64,000 nucleotides of DNA. It comes from Phallusia mammillata. Taxonomy: Eukaryota > Chordata > Ascidiacea > Phlebobranchia > Ascidiidae. A program made the position numbers and the translations under genes. The stretch is from NCBI GenBank assembly GCA_003260075.1, contig QLIY01000007.1, positions 359,921 through 423,920 on the forward strand. Reading direction: 5' to 3'. A model generated the notes under the pieces. The model had not been told where the DNA came from. It was given only the letters and a program-made list of their open reading frames with translations, and did not search any database. Shown in pieces: positions 12,426-28,000 of the stretch (positions within the stretch are counted from its first letter, which is position 1; each line of letters starts with the position of its first letter).

Positions 12426-13069
12426 CGTTTAACTACAATTTTGCCTAAAAGCGAAAAGTTGATAAAATTATACGGCAAACACATAGTACACAATACAGAA
12501 AATGAATCTAGGTTTGAATACATGAAAGTACGATAATACTTGGAACAAAACACACGAGTATACGTAATTGCTTGCGCGAATGACTTTATTGCGAGTTACT
12601 AAACATACATACAGGTGTGCTACAAACAATGAGTGCTACAATTAAATAATTTGTGGAAAAAAATAATTTCACAGTGATCTAAAATGACAGTGACGTAACA
12701 CGAGTCAGCAAAAGCTGTGCCTTAAAGTCTAAAAAGAATGAAGTTAGCAAACATATGACAGTGCTAAAATGGTTTCTATTGTTGGTTATAGCAAGCCAAG
12801 TTAAACGCTGACACTAAAAGCGTAGTCCAATTAAACACACACCATCCAGCGGATGGTTCTTAACCTGGAGTAAGAAGTTCCAAAATTAAGGTTGTGTAAA
12901 GCCATTTTGGAAAAAGTATTCTTTGAGTTTTGATGATAAACATTTTCGAAACTATAAATGGGTAAAAACGACTGTCAATTTACTTGAGAAAAACTTCAGT
13001 TTTTTTACTTCCCTCGGTCGTTGTTTTAGACAAGGGGCACGAACACCAAAAAGATCAAGAACCACTGAT

Positions 13070-16000
13070 TTAGCGGGTACCAAACTCAGTCCTTAATTCC
13101 GCTAGGGCGCGCTCAAGAGCCTTATGAGCCACGTGGTCGGCCACACGATCTGAATTGCTTTCAAGTGTAGTTTGCAAACCGACGTAAGTAGCGACGCTAC
13201 CTGGACGCCTACGCAAATTCTGTACTTGATTTTCAGTTGTAAAATAATATTCAGATTTAATGGGTTTTGTTTCGACTTTGGTATATTGTTTTGGTGATTT
13301 GGTATTTTTCTTGGGACCTTGTGAAGCGATTTTGCTTGTGGTCATATTGTTCTGTGGTGTGGTTTGATGCAAATCTGCCGAGTTTGTAAAAGAGACAAAT
13401 TTTATGGGCATGTCCTTAACATCTGCTGCACTTGGTTGGGAGTCAAGTGGTAGTTGTCCTTCGATGTCTTTTGCGCCATCAAACGGTGAAACTAATGCCA
13501 TGTTTTGGTCGCAAGAGGGCGATGAAGTGCATGGCTCCTCGTCGCTAGCATCTGTCAAATGTCGAAAAGTTTAATTAATTGTGAACAACTGGCGTTAACT
13601 GAAATGTTCGGATAGTAATTTAACATGAATTCTAAACAAACAATAGGTTTTATGTTTGACAGTTGGTTTCAGGAGAAATTTAATTATCGTCCATATAGGG
13701 TTAAGAAGCACTAAAAGTTGGAATTTGATCAATGATGTTAAGATTTGACATTTTTAAACTGTTTGTCTCGCTTTTAAGTTAAGTCCACATTATTTTGCTG
13801 TTCGTGATAAAATATCGCCACAGTTGGTTGCATGGCACTTTAGAAACTGGTTTCGGTCTTAAACGTTCAATGTAGGGCAATTAAACTCGACCATGGCGAT
13901 ACCACGATACAAAATTTTACATTATCGTCCATATTGCGTAATAAATGTCAAAATCAGACCCTATTTTGAAACCGATCGTCTTGCTGGAAAGTTAAGTATA
14001 ATTGTGCCATTTGTAATAAAATATCGCCATAGTTTGTTGTATAGCACTTTGGAAGTCTTGAACATACAACGCCTAGCAAGACGAACATACATAGCTGCTC
14101 TGAAATTTAACGATACAAAAATGACACGTCACACCTTGTGCGTCTGACATCTCTTCCCCGTTCCGCATGACTTCCCCGTCGGTCACGCCTGGCTGCTCGC
14201 GGTAGAAAACCGACTTCTTAGTGGGTCGAAAGTTGCCTCGTCCCTTCCACGTGTGCAGGGGACAAAAGCTGCGCGCGCAGACCCGAAAACAAAGAAACAA
14301 AAGTCAGCACGGGGGGAGTCCATAGCTTTGTGACGTCACGAATCCCCCCACGCGTTACGCAAACGCGCACAACAAAAAAAGGGGGGGGGAGGGTCCTTTG
14401 TGACGAAAGACTGTCGTCGCGCTTCGGGGGTTATGACTGGTTTCGCGCCAAGCGACGAAGGGTCACGTAATGAATGCTTTGTGACGTAAAGCATGGTCTG
14501 GTTCTTTTTAAAGAAGAGAGCATGTGGGTTTGGGTGCGGGATATGTTTTTTGGAGAACTGGACAAATTTTAAGCGAATTTCAAAGCGATACAGTTTTCCC
14601 GACTTTAACCGAGTTTAGTTGATGTAAAAAATCTCGAGACAATTCTTTGTCGTTTAAGGACAAATAGTAATTTATAAAATGTACCCATCAACAACCGAAA
14701 TTTTCGTCATGTATTACAATACTTAGTCGTGTATTCTTTAATTGGCTTCAACAATAAGATAGTTCTGTAATCAAAAGCATTTTCCGTGATATTATATTCC
14801 CCTTTACTCCATAAAACGTTTTAACAGTTATGCGGTTATTTATATTACTTTTTGCAACCGTTCAACTTCGGGCAATTTACTTAACAGTGATGAAAAATAA
14901 TGACTGGGGGATAATAATTAGGACCGAATTGCTTACACTCGTCAAATGCGTACAACAAGTTTTGGTCTGCAACCTCACATGAACCCCTCAACGCAAATAG
15001 GGCGTCCCGTCATAGGAGCAACGCCTTGTCTGATAACAACTCGTGCAGAACTGACTAAGAAGCGTTTTGCGTGACATTAAACAATGTTTGCTATACACAG
15101 GCGTTGCAGGTATAGTCTCATGTGTCCCTTTTGTATATTGCTTGTTGTACCGTTGTCATGTCGATACCACCAAATACCATTCTGGTTAGGAGTTGTAATC
15201 GGGCCGGGATTTTAGGTTCGAGTTCGGACTTAAGGTTGAATAAAACAGGCTTGATTTAGGCCTGACTTTACACTCATTTATGTCGTTATTTTCCCTTTGT
15301 AAAACTAAACTTCCCTTATTTAAACTAAAATATGGATTCCGGTCGGGTTTTAGGTTGGTACTTTCGAGTTCGGGCCCCAGTTTCGTGCCCGTTTGCAACT
15401 CTGTATTGGTAAATGATAGTCAATTACTGATTTCCAAAACACCATTCGGTTGTTTTAAGAAGTAGACGTGGGGGGGGGGTTAAAATATGGGTTCCGGTCG
15501 GGTTTTAGGTTGGTACTTTCGGGTTCGGGCCCCAGTTTCGTGCTCGTTTGCAACTCTGTATTGGTAAATGATAGTCTAAAATTACTGATTTCCAAAACAC
15601 CATTCGGTTGTTTTAAGAAGTAGACGTAGCTGCATTTATTGTAACGACAAAAATAGGAGAAAAACATTTTCTGTGCTAAGTAAAGTGCAAATTTGAATGA
15701 GGTGTTAAAATTTTCCTGACAGTTAACACAGAAAACTTTAAACCCGCCCTATGGGTACAAACAAAACCAAGATTTAATTGCAAACATAAATACGGTATCC
15801 GGTCAGTAAAAAATAGCTTCAAAATGTCATTGACATTTTCAGTGATATTTTTCGTAGCCCCTTCTTCATTACAATACTGTAATGGTTGCCTATGTACTTT
15901 GGAACACTACATACAGATCTGTTCATAAGTTTAATGGTGAAAATAACGACTCAAATAGATGAAAAAGCGACATGTTTTATTGTTCAAACGTTTCGGCAAA

Positions 16001-19000
16001 TGCTCATGCCATCATCAGTGATATCACTGATTTACATTTACAATGTCATTGAGGTTATTTTTGTCATTGACATTGTAAATGATATTCCTCAGCTTTTACA
16101 GGCATCGCAAATGTTAAAAAACAACGATTTAGGAAAGGCTAATGATTATAGTACAACGTTACAGATTTATCCTATTTTGTAATGGTACTACCCAATTGTT
16201 AGTTTTTCACGGTTTAATCGGGGTCGTATGGTATCTGGTTTCTGTCGTATCAAGAGGGATTTAAGGGATTACAATTTTCGACTTGTCTTGAATGCAACGC
16301 AAAGTGTTTGAGAATGGTTGGAATAACAAATGAAAGAAGAAGTTAAAACAAATTGTAACCACTTTATATCAGCAAGATATATAACATTGAAAAGAAAAGC
16401 ACGTGCTTGCGAGGATATTTGTAGTTATGTAGGATCTGGGGTATATATGTGGAGCATGTACTTTTTAACCCTATACCCAACCCAGCCGAATGAAAGCTGA
16501 ATAATAACTTATGCGAACTATACCTACAAAAACGAAATACCTTCTATCTCTTTATACATACAACTAAAGTCGTTTTCGCCGCAACTAACAATTCCTATCC
16601 AATTTTCATAACTACCTTTGTCAGTGCGATCCGGTCGAATTATTTCACAGGCCGAAAAGCCAATAATTCAGTGGTTGGAAAACCCAATCATTCGAAAAGG
16701 GATTCAAGGTATTGTCCTGGGTTAAGCCACCGTAGACACCACGAATTTTGCACGCAGCAATTCAAAGTGTCCCCCGGTTTCTACGCTTAAATGAAGCAGG
16801 ACCGTCAATATGTTACACTAAAGGTTGAAACGGGTTTAGTGATTTTACATCGGGTTATGAACACATATTGATCTGTTTTAAAAATTTTATGATGCAGTTT
16901 GACGCTTATGATTGGCCCACGGTCTCCTTTATTCTATTTACTGCCGAAGATACAAGTTACAATTCAAGAAATATAAATGATTAATATTTGAAAGCTTTAA
17001 AGCAACCGTGAATGCACATGGACAGGCAAGACTAAATATTTGGGTTCAACGCCTAAGATCTGTTTACTGATGTACGATTTAAGGGGGCACAAATGTTTTC
17101 GCTATACACAATATGTGCGAAAAAACAAATCTGTCTAAGCCTTTTGGGTTGCTACCAACATATTTTGGCAATGACCTTGAACAAAGGTTACCCCTCGGGT
17201 TGCACGCAACATGGGAATTAATTCCATCACAATTCAAACATTAACACGGTTCGGTAGAATTCGACAAACTAAAATACATAAATTTATTATGTTACCCCTA
17301 ACAACACAGGTGCGATTTCAACGTCCAATAGAAAGTTTGGCCTCATTTCCGCCCCTAATTCGATCAACAGGGGCCGGATATTGGGCCCTTTGGGTCATGG
17401 CTGCCTGACCCCAGTAGCAACAAATTGCCAACGTGAGCATAGAGGCGTAACCTTAAGTAAATTAACTTCTAAGTGGGTGCGACAGTTTAAGCCACGTACA
17501 ATGGACTATAGAAAACCGTTGCGCAAAAGGGCGGGACTTTGGGGCCACGTTGTAAAGAACCAGCTGCAAATTGTGCTAGGTAGAGATGGGGCGGTGGCTT
17601 GTTTGGGCCATTGACCGGCCCCAGACCGTGTAAAATAGAAGAAAGTACGTCTGGTTAGACGCGTTGGCTACGTGACTTCAAACTATAGGGTGTGTGGTGC
17701 TACAGAAACTGTTTTGTTTAATGACATTTCGTAAAACCAAAAGTTTCATTCAATTTGGCCAAGCAAATTCACGTTAAAGCTCTCCGGTTTGTAAAAACCA
17801 AACCATTTTTGTGTTTTTCTACCCGCTATGTTATTTTGGACACAAAATGGCTACATGAGGTTCTATCGCGTAACAGTGGTTTGGACAACTTGTGTTTCGT
17901 ATAATTTTTGTATATTCTGACCAAATTAGTCGAACGTGTGTTCCGTTATCTCGTTATAAGTCAATTTTTTCGTCATACATACAAAAAGTCCATACTGTAT
18001 TTAAGGAAAACAACCAATACGCTATTATTAAATCGACACGTGTTGAGCTAATGTCAAATTCCTTGCAATTTTTGGGTTCAAAACAGCTTTGAGCAACTTT
18101 GAATGATTTGAATATCTCTATTTTAACGAAATAACAACGAATTCATCAGCCATTTTTGTTGAAATACAAACACCAGCCCTGTTTTTCTGTAGTGTCCCTT
18201 ACTGAAACCTAATCGATTTATTCTATTCAAAACAAGCCCATTTTGAGTAACAAACACAAGCTCACTGATCGGTAAATAACTGGGAAGGGAAATTGGCACA
18301 AACAGAAGGATTTCTTTGTGTGAAAACAAAGCAAAGGGCGCTCCCTCTTTTGTTCCGGCCAAGAGGACGCCACTATTTTTCATGTGAAAAGCTGGGTAAA
18401 AGTGGGAGAAAAGGGTAAAGAGAACCTGTAAATACGAACCACGTACGTTTGTACCCTGCCCAGATTTACATATCCTCAAAGGCTCTTTGCCCCAAAATAT
18501 ACAAAAACAATTTGGGCCTGTGATACATGCACTCTCTTGGCTTACGAACAGTTTAAGTCGATTTAACAAATATGTGATGTAACGGTAAATTACGTCTCTT
18601 CGAAAGACTTTATACGTCTTTTAATTTGGTTTGTGATATACTTTCCCCATTTTATGATCGCTTTTCAGTAATTGTGGTACTTTTCGTGGAAGTTTACGAC
18701 AAAACAATTTCGGTCGTTCGCAGTATTTCCAAAGCAAAAAGGGGCAAAACCTAAAATAATGAAAAAAATTTGAGGATGTCAATTCCTACTTTTTGTGCCG
18801 CAATTTTACCAACTTTCGGACCTGATTGGTGGTTTACTGTGCAATAAATTCTGGTTTGGACCGAGTTTTGGGCTTATACTTTCGGGTTTAGGCTACCAAA
18901 CACGTATGTTGTACAGGTGCCTTTAACACAAGCACATAGTGTGGCTTACCTGCGGCAAGTACCTTGTAACCACGTGTCAATCGACCTGAAGTGGTAACAC

Positions 19001-22000
19001 ATGCTGTGATATGACGTGCTTTCAAACTTGTAGGATTCAAAAATCTAAAAATACAAACTTTTTTAAAGTCATTTACCTTATGAGCAGTGCATAAAAGCAA
19101 ACCTTTGCAATCAATGTTATAATAATAATCATTGATTTCGTTATTAGTGGGTGCCAAATTAAACGACTAAAATTAGATTTTATTTAAGTCTGACTGCGGC
19201 ATTTATAGAAACACTTGTGAGGAGTGAGGCCCGCATTTAAAAAAAATCTGTACCAGAGCTCCTTGAGCCGTGTAGAAAGCAGAAAAGCACTGATTTCGAT
19301 CCGACTGTTGTTTGTTTTTCAATCCAATGCACAACATGTTAGTAGGGTGATTCCCACAAAACTGTTTTCACATCAAGAAATAGTTCCCGAAATAAGTTAC
19401 GGCCTTTCCAATCAGTTGCGCATTTAAACCTGAAATTCTCCCAAACGAATTTGTTTTCTAAACAGTCGAAAATTAACCTAAGGTCATTGATCTGTAAAAC
19501 AATTCACCAAAGACGTAGGTTGTAACGTTCCCTTTAAATTTGGAATAGGACACGCGTCTGCGAAACCAAAAATGGGAATTTAAACTTAATGGTGAAAATA
19601 ACGGCCCAAATAGACACAAAAAGCGACATGCTTTATTGTTCAAACGTTTCGGCAAATGCTCATGCCATCATCAGTGAAATCCGACATGCTTTATTGTTCA
19701 AACGTTTCGGCAAATGCTCGTGGCATCATCAGTGATATTAAACTTATGAACAGATCCGATATAGTGTTCCAAGGAATTTAAACTGTTTATGTAGTGTATT
19801 AGGGAGAAATGAAAATGTCTTGAAATGTTAATGAAGGAATTCGTCGAAAAATATTGGGAACCAATTGATATTAATGTAACACTTATAAAGTACATTGTAC
19901 AGGAAACGCCGCTCCATTAACACTTGTCAGGTGCTATGAAAGCTGTCAATAAATTTTGTGTTACAAAACATAAGGACGTGGCTCGATCCATTCAATGTAA
20001 CATCTCTACACAAAGAATAAGAGACACGCCTTAAAAACCTGAAAATTGTTTGACAGTGTCATCTTTTTATAGATCTCACGTCAGATATCACACTTCAAAA
20101 CGTTTTGCGCCTGAATTAACCTGTATTGGCTACCCCTCATTTTAAGCAGAAGAAAGATTGGGTCCGATAGAACGACGCAAGTTAAGGAATTAAGGCGTGG
20201 TTTACAAAATAAGTGATGGTTGGCAATATTCGATATTCAACAATTGCCATGGTTACAAACACACAAAGTTTAAAACTGTCAAAAATTAGGATCAACAGTT
20301 TTGAAAGCATGTAAAAAACTTGCGATGCCATATCTAGCGTAACACGGCTTCGTTTTTTATTCCCTGCTAACAACTACGTGCCTCGTGGTTTCCGCATGTC
20401 ACTATATTTTCTAGACTTTTGATGTTTTAAATTTTGTTGTTTAGTTATTCAACGTTAAGGCATTAACCATTTGTTTTTGACTGAATTTTCAAAAAAGTTC
20501 GGGCCGAAACTGAAACCTGGAAAACGGCATATTCGGCCAAAAAGTTTGGCCAACCGAAACTTCGGCGCATCACAAGTTTTTACTACCTGTCCTGGAAAAA
20601 CAAGTTGATTTAAGCAGAAATCACGGGCAGATAACGGGTCTGACGTACGAAGTCAAACAACAACCCGCTATGTTTAGATGGAACCAGGGTTACTGTGCGC
20701 ATGGGCTTCAACAAAAAATTGTTTAACTCCCGTTCCGTATTCTGAGAAGCACTTGCGTTTGAGGATATATTTGTCCGACGAAACTGACGTTAACCGTACT
20801 GTTGCGTGAAACTGCGTTCCGGTCATTGGACAACGTTGTGTCGGGGAAACTTACTAAACTGCAAGTCATTGACTGGTTGTGTGTAGAAATGTGATGCGGT
20901 AAAAGTCTTCGTTTTTTGGAAATCTTACATTAAAAACGACACTAGCCTCTAATGACATACTACCAAGAACAGTTTTAAACTAGAAATACAGACTGTTTTA
21001 TTTCATACACTAAACAAGTTTGGTTCCAGCCAAATTTTTCAAAAGTTTCGGGCATGAACCAATTTTATTTAGGCAGAAATCAAGCGCAGATTATATTTAT
21101 CTACTACTAAAAACCGTTTTGGACTATAGTTATTGTGGCTGTTTTGTTTAAAGCTAAAATGTCTCTTGTGTTGCAAAATTTTTAGTTTTGTGACCTAACA
21201 GGTTAAAGTTTAGCTGTTGTGTTGCTAATCTTAATGCAGCTACAACATAGTTTTACTCGGGCAAATTTCAAACTTCGCCAATTTGAGTTTGTTATCAACT
21301 CTTTTATGACACCGAAATCAATTTTTATAAAAGTGGACTTGTCCGTTGACGCAATTGGAGAATAAATTTGTTAAAAGTAAAGACCTGAACTTTTCCTTTG
21401 TGCCATCTCGCTCCAATAGTTTTTGTTCCGTCTCCGAGCCAAACTTCAACATGCACAACATCATGAAGCTGACACCGCACTGTGAAAATTTAACTTGTAA
21501 ATGAAACGAATGATTTATGACGGTTATAAGAGTGCACTTAACGCAGTAAACCGCGACCAAAACTCCACACAACATCCAACAAAAACTCATGAACAACATG
21601 AATTGGTTTTCTACCTTTGCTGTAGTTTGAGCTTGTGCTCTGTAAATGCGCACTCAAAAAACAGTTTTTTTTAATGACAGTTGTTTTTTAAAGGATATTT
21701 TAAACCAGGGAGTCGAACCCGAACCGGAGATGAACCCTATATTTTGTTTATGCAGTCTGTATTATATTTTTGTGATTCTGTTTCAAAACAATGTACTGCA
21801 GAATATGGGAGATAACAGCTATAGGGCGTGTCAAAAATAATAGTGCACGGTCAAAATTATTTTGGAGTTTGATAAGGCCATGTAGATGATGGGTAGAACT
21901 AAAGTTAAACGAAAGGAGATTTGAGCCGGTTTTGAAACCCCAAACCGGGTTGGACCGGGTAACTTGCCCGAACCGGAACAATACCCGAACCCGCAAACAT

Positions 22001-25000
22001 AGATTTATTGAAACCTGAACCGAACCGAACCCCTTAAATACAAAACAAAGTGAACCGAACCTGAACCCATATGACAAGCGGTTCGGATCCCTGTAAAACG
22101 CTTTAATATTATAATTTATGAGCCAACATATGTCCCGTAAAAGAATTCGATTGAAAAAACGCATTGTCGAGAGAATTTTTTTTGCTTTTGCTATTATATG
22201 ATCGTTATGACTAAAATAGAACAGAAAGGGTTTTTGGTTTCATTTTGTTATTTAATGAAATAAATCACCGTATACCGTATCTGTCTTAATACAAAAAGTG
22301 TTTTGAGGTGATAAATTTGACACATGACTCGACGTAACAACAAATAAAGTGACCCGAATGCCCGTATTAATGAAACAGGACGTTTTGGCATACGTTTTTT
22401 TTTACAAGCTTGAGATTTTCTTCTGTGCACAACAATAGAGATATTGAATAAAGGGCAGACTTTATGGACTATTTGTTAAACGCCCCTTTTAAATCATCAA
22501 CAAATTTCTCTCTTGACAAATCAAAGCATTATCATTTCTCCCAAATATACTACATAGTAGATGCTAAGCCATACAAAGATCATTTAAATTGGGTGTTTTA
22601 TCAACTTCACAGGTTATATTTTCAGAGCTTAAGTGTCTATTTACAAACCACATGTAAAATAGAAGTAAATTCCTTCCCTCAAGTTTTAAAGCAAAAACGA
22701 ATGGTCTCTAAAAATTATGATATTATTTCTACATTCTTAAGGACAAATCAGTATAAAGCATCAATCCAAACTTATAAATGAAAATAAAAAAACATACGGC
22801 AAAACCTTCCTTCGGAAAGGAGACCTATCTTATACGTATTTAGCGGTCGTGCATTGGTGAAATTGGGTTAAAATGTTTTTTTGGGTCTGGAACGGCAACA
22901 GTACTGGTGTACAGACCAAGAAGATGTTTTTTGCTAAACGTTTCGTTTAAGCTGAGAAGCTAGCGGCCGTTTTTGAAGAAGAACCTTTAGTGGGGCCAAC
23001 AATAGATAAAAGGTTCTTGATTTCTGTTATCAAACATTACATGTCACAGTTAAACTTTACAATCTCAACAACCGTGTTTTTATCACACAAAATCTTTCGA
23101 GCAAGACCGAACTATTGCTTGTCTATATATGGACCTAAAGCCTTCGCACGGTATATTTGGGCGTTGTATTTGGGCGTTGTCGCAAAAATGCTTTGTTGTT
23201 TTTTCGTGCACAAAAAATGTGTATTGTTAAATGTTAGATAGGCTTGGGGGGGGGGGGTACCAAAAGCCTTCGCACGGTATATTTGGGCGTTGTCGCAAAA
23301 ATGCTTTGTTGGTTTTTCGTGCACAAAAAATGTGTATTGTTAAATGTTAGATAGGCTTGGTAAAAACTGGGCGTTCCTTACGTACCCTTCCGGTGTGGGT
23401 AGGTAAGGCTAAATGCAAATATGCTTTAAACAGATTTTTTAAAATCGTGGGACAATTGTTCGTTTTTTGTGTCAATAGGTCATTACATACGACTACATTA
23501 GTGGTAGATGTTTATTCAATCGATTAGTTTTATGGATAGAAATACAGGTCGTTATTTGAAGCTGCCGTTTTTCCAACAGAAAAAAGGGGGGGGGGACTCG
23601 GGATGATTTTATCCGCACCGTAAAAACTTTCCCCATGTTTTCTGTTTAGCATAATAACTTACGCGACAATTTGATTTAGAATAGGCGCAACATCATTTGT
23701 AATTAAATACTTGTATGATTTTGTTTTTTAGGTTTTTGACATAAAAAGCATGAATTGCTTAAAATGTTTAGGGTGCCATGAGCCACAAGAACAATTTTAT
23801 GGGTTTTATGTACAGCAAACCGTCTGATAGTAAATGTATGATAAAGACATACTGATAGTAAAACATCCTAAGAACCACTATATTAGAGGGCCCTTTAATA
23901 TTGTGGTTATTAAATTCTCTCTTGACAATAGAATCGTTTTTTGAATTTTGTTGAAATTTGTTATTCGTTATTTGGCAGTAGACAAGAATATAAAATTCCT
24001 AAATCATTACATACCGTATTACCAAACCAAAAAAACACAGATATGATGTTCCTTAACAAAGCTATAAAGTACACCACAAACACATAACAACTATACTTTT
24101 GCTGTTGTAGTATTGAGCCGTTATGAAAACAAGATCGGGGGGGGGGCAGGCATAGTGTACCTTAAAAAAGCTATACAGTACACCACAATCAGATAAAAAA
24201 ACTATACTTTTGCTGTTGTAGTATTGAGCCGTTATGAAAACAAGATCGCCAGGTTGCATCAAAGCCTCACTTTCCACCATTAGAGGCAGTGTGTCAAACA
24301 TGTAGGCCTGATTCCAGGGACCAATCCGAAAGCCGAAATCCTTGCTCAAATCTCGGATTGCTCGCCTTATTAGACCACAGCAGTCGAGGAAAAGCTTGGA
24401 GTTAAATTCTGAAGCTGTAAGTGACAGTTTAAGAATAATTTGGGATTGTTACAGTTTTGATGTGCTGACCCAATAACCCTTACATTACAACTTTATTAAA
24501 AGCCAATGTTCTTAAAGCCTAAAACACACCTAATTAACACAATCTTGAATCTTAAGGGGACTTTTAAACCGATAATTTTTGTCAAAGAATAACTTAGTAG
24601 ATTAGAAATTCCAGTTAATCTGTCAAAGACGTAGGTAAACATATTATTTACTACTGTAAACCTGGGTTAAACCTGATTCGGTTAATCCGGATCTTCGCCT
24701 AATTCGGACAAAACTTGAGGTACAAATGATAACTAATGTGGTAAGGCTTTAACTAATCAACATCGATTAATCCGGATAAAAATCCGTATATTAAAGCCTA
24801 AAGTGACTTAACAATAATCAATACAGGAGACACTAACTTGTAGCACAAAATCGCAATTTAATGGTACCCCAGTGTTCCCATGGTGGCGGTTTGCGTTTTT
24901 TACTTTATTTGTCAAAAGGCCCTTTTTACGTTTAAAGTACATTTGACAAGAATTTTAATGACAGTAAAATTGGCTTGTTTCGGGCTTGTTTTCGATTCAA

Positions 25001-28000
25001 TTTGATGTTGCGGTTTTGTGGCTAATTTTGACAGGCAAAAGTTGCGCTTTTTTGAGAATTTGATCTAGCGACACTGTATAACGCATTGATTGAGTATAAC
25101 CTTTTGCCAACGAGCTCCCTCAATGCGCTTTAATTCATTTCAAACATACGCGGCGACTGCTGGATTACAGATTTCTGTTCCAGTCTGCAAGTCGAATTGT
25201 AAGCATCGCAGAAGGGGGTTGAATTACAGACGTTCTTAGAAGCAACTCGCGGGTTTTGACTGTTTAGTTTTTCTCGCTTCCCCGTTTTTGTTCAAACTTC
25301 TTGGAAAGCCAACCCGCACTATTTCTCTCAGCCAGCGCGAGTTCCCTATACGTACAAAGCTAAGTCTTAGTATGGTAGTTTCCATACCGTTCGCCTTAAA
25401 AAAACTTTCGGTAAGCCACAGAGCTACTTAAATCGGTATTAAATTCGTAAAACCTTGTTATAATTGCTTGTAACTATAGGGTTGTATTTTTTTACAACTT
25501 GGCAACATTTAATAACCCCCCAAAACAATTACGACTGTTTATAGACCAGGGAAAAACATAGAAACCACTTAGCAAGCAAGTTGCTGTACACCTTGCAGTT
25601 TTATCACGTGACGCTATAACGGAATCTGATTGGGTGGTCACATTTAATTGTATAGGTTACTTCAGGACATGACGTGTGGTTTGAAACAGATGAAAAATGT
25701 GTATGACTGCGGGTTAAACCTATATGACTGAATACCGAAATAAACCAAACGTGTCAGCGTTCTGAAACTAATTTAAACACAGCAGTTTAAAAACGGATTC
25801 TAGTTGAAGATTTTGCTCAAATGTTGACACAATTTCCGTTTCAAAGAAGTTGTACAATATATGTTACGAGAACAATCTGTGACAGATTCCTTATACACCA
25901 GTTGCAGGCAAATTGTCTTCCAGCAAAGATCATTTACATATACAGTAAAACCTCAGTTAAACCGGATTCGGTCAGTCCGGATCTTCGCCTAATTCATACA
26001 AAACTTGAGGTACAAATAATTTGTAATGTGGTAAGGCTTGAACTAATCGACATCAGCTAATCCGGATCTTCGCATAATCCGGACAAATTTTTGTTCCAAA
26101 CGGGTGGGGGGGGGGTTAAAACCTCAGTTAAACCGGATTCGGTTAGTCCGGATCTTCGCCTAATTCAGGCAAAATTCGAGTTACAAATAATTTGTAATGT
26201 GGTAAGGCTTGAACTAATCGACATCAGTTAATCCGGATCTTCGCATAATCCGGACAAATTTTTGTTCCAAACGGGTCCCGATTAACGGAATTACTGTAAT
26301 TTCATTATTTTGTCGAACAAATGTGAAAAAAACTTTAAATACCCACACACGGAAAAGATTTCTTTAAATCAGAGCTACAAGTGGTCCCGAAATTATACCA
26401 AGACGGATGTAACAACCCAAGCTGAACTTTTTTCTAAAACAAAGGCCTGGATAGTGAAATTGCAACACGAATGTGGCTTAGTATGAAGTCAGACCCAATC
26501 AAGACTGTTTTATTTAAATTTAGCCACAAACCCAATCCGAAAACCCCGCCTCTACTTACTGCTTTGAGTCAAACCTATTTTATGGCTTCGATAATTGGAT
26601 GTTTTCAAAGCCCACACAGCAGTTTTAGTAACATTTCTTCACTTTGTCGCACGACGAGTTCATTAAGAACCTCTTGTGTTGTAATGGAAGTTGCGTGGTT
26701 TGGCTTAAATCAGTGTTTCTTGACCTTTTTTGCGCTCGTACCCTTTGAGCTTTCATAAAATTTTCTCGTACCCCTGTCTGCAATGGCCCACGTAAGTAAA
26801 CAAAATTGTAGCAACAGGAATTAAACTCAGTGTATTTATTACTTGGGGTAACTTGTTACGCATTCTTCACAAATATGCCTCAATGGCGTATAATTTCACA
26901 CTGCATGTGGTACCCCCTGCTTTGGTGTTTCGTACCACCAAGGGGTACATGTACCCCTGGTTAAGAACCCCTGACTTAAATGAACCCAAATAGGGGGAAC
27001 AAAGAAAGTAAATCACAGGAACAAGGGGAAAACGGAAAACATACCGTATCAAAAGGTGCATGAGGCCAAGTGCTACATCCTATACACGTTCCGAAATGTC
27101 CCAAAAGTTTTGTTTTATGTTAAAAGTGTAGTTTATTTTTGCCCATTAGTAGTTGACCTTTGCTCCCAAACTCAAAGACTGTGAATGTAACAGCTTAGTT
27201 GCTATTTTTACGCGCACAGCCATTTCCTTAGCTCCTGCGAGCCACGAGGTTTCGAAAAAAAGGCGCCAAGTGACCTAGCAGCCAATCCCGACGCATCTGT
27301 CGGTCGTTTCCTTCCCAGATTGGTCGAAATACCGGCATGACACCATTGCGTACTTCCCAGACCAGCGACGCAGCTACTGTCGTTTCAAAAGGATATCAGG
27401 TTCAGTTAGGAACGCCTATAGCGACTTGTTCTATCCCGTGGGTCTATTTATTTGCCTTTCGTGTCTGGAACTATCCCATTATTTGTCGTGTATGGGCGAA
27501 GTTCAAATTTCATGCAAGACTTAGAATTAGAACAATGACGCTCAAAACGTTTTCCCAAATTTTACCCAAAACTTCCAATAATGTTTCGTGACCCAAACTG
27601 ATTTTGTTTCATCTGAACAGTATGAATAATTAGGACTACAAACAAATCTATTTTAAGCGCATTTGAATTTACGCAATGCAATACGAATGGGGAAAAAATT
27701 TTTGTAACCTTATCTCCAGTATTTAAAACTACAGTGCCGATTTTTGTAACCTTACCTCCAGTATTTAAAACTACAGTGGCAAAAATATAACATGCTTTGT
27801 AAAAAACTAACATTTAAAAAAAATATCGGCTCGGCAGTTTCTAATGCCAGTATTAGTGATGCAAAACGACTATAGACAGTACTAGAATTTACACACAATT
27901 ATATGAAATAACTTTCATGGCTAAGTTCCAGTGACATATGACTTGATCTGAATCTTCGCCTAAATCGGACAAAACTTGAAATATAAATATTTTGTAATGT

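Noticed and set aside
14260..14540. CpG-rich stretch as the promoter of a separate gene
   Set aside because: The adjacent open sequence is an internal exon of the NlpC/P60-like gene joined in phase on both sides. The GC richness is partly coding, and no independent start was found.
18123..18569. 148-codon minus-strand open frame
   Set aside because: It lies in an intron of the NlpC/P60-like gene, lacks domains and splice support, and has the composition of the surrounding noncoding DNA.
22000..22090. AACCGGAACCCGAACC-rich stretch as a regulatory array
   Set aside because: A low-complexity CCGAACC-type sequence similar to other patches in the window (15190-15400, 49330-49860). Most likely transposon-derived.
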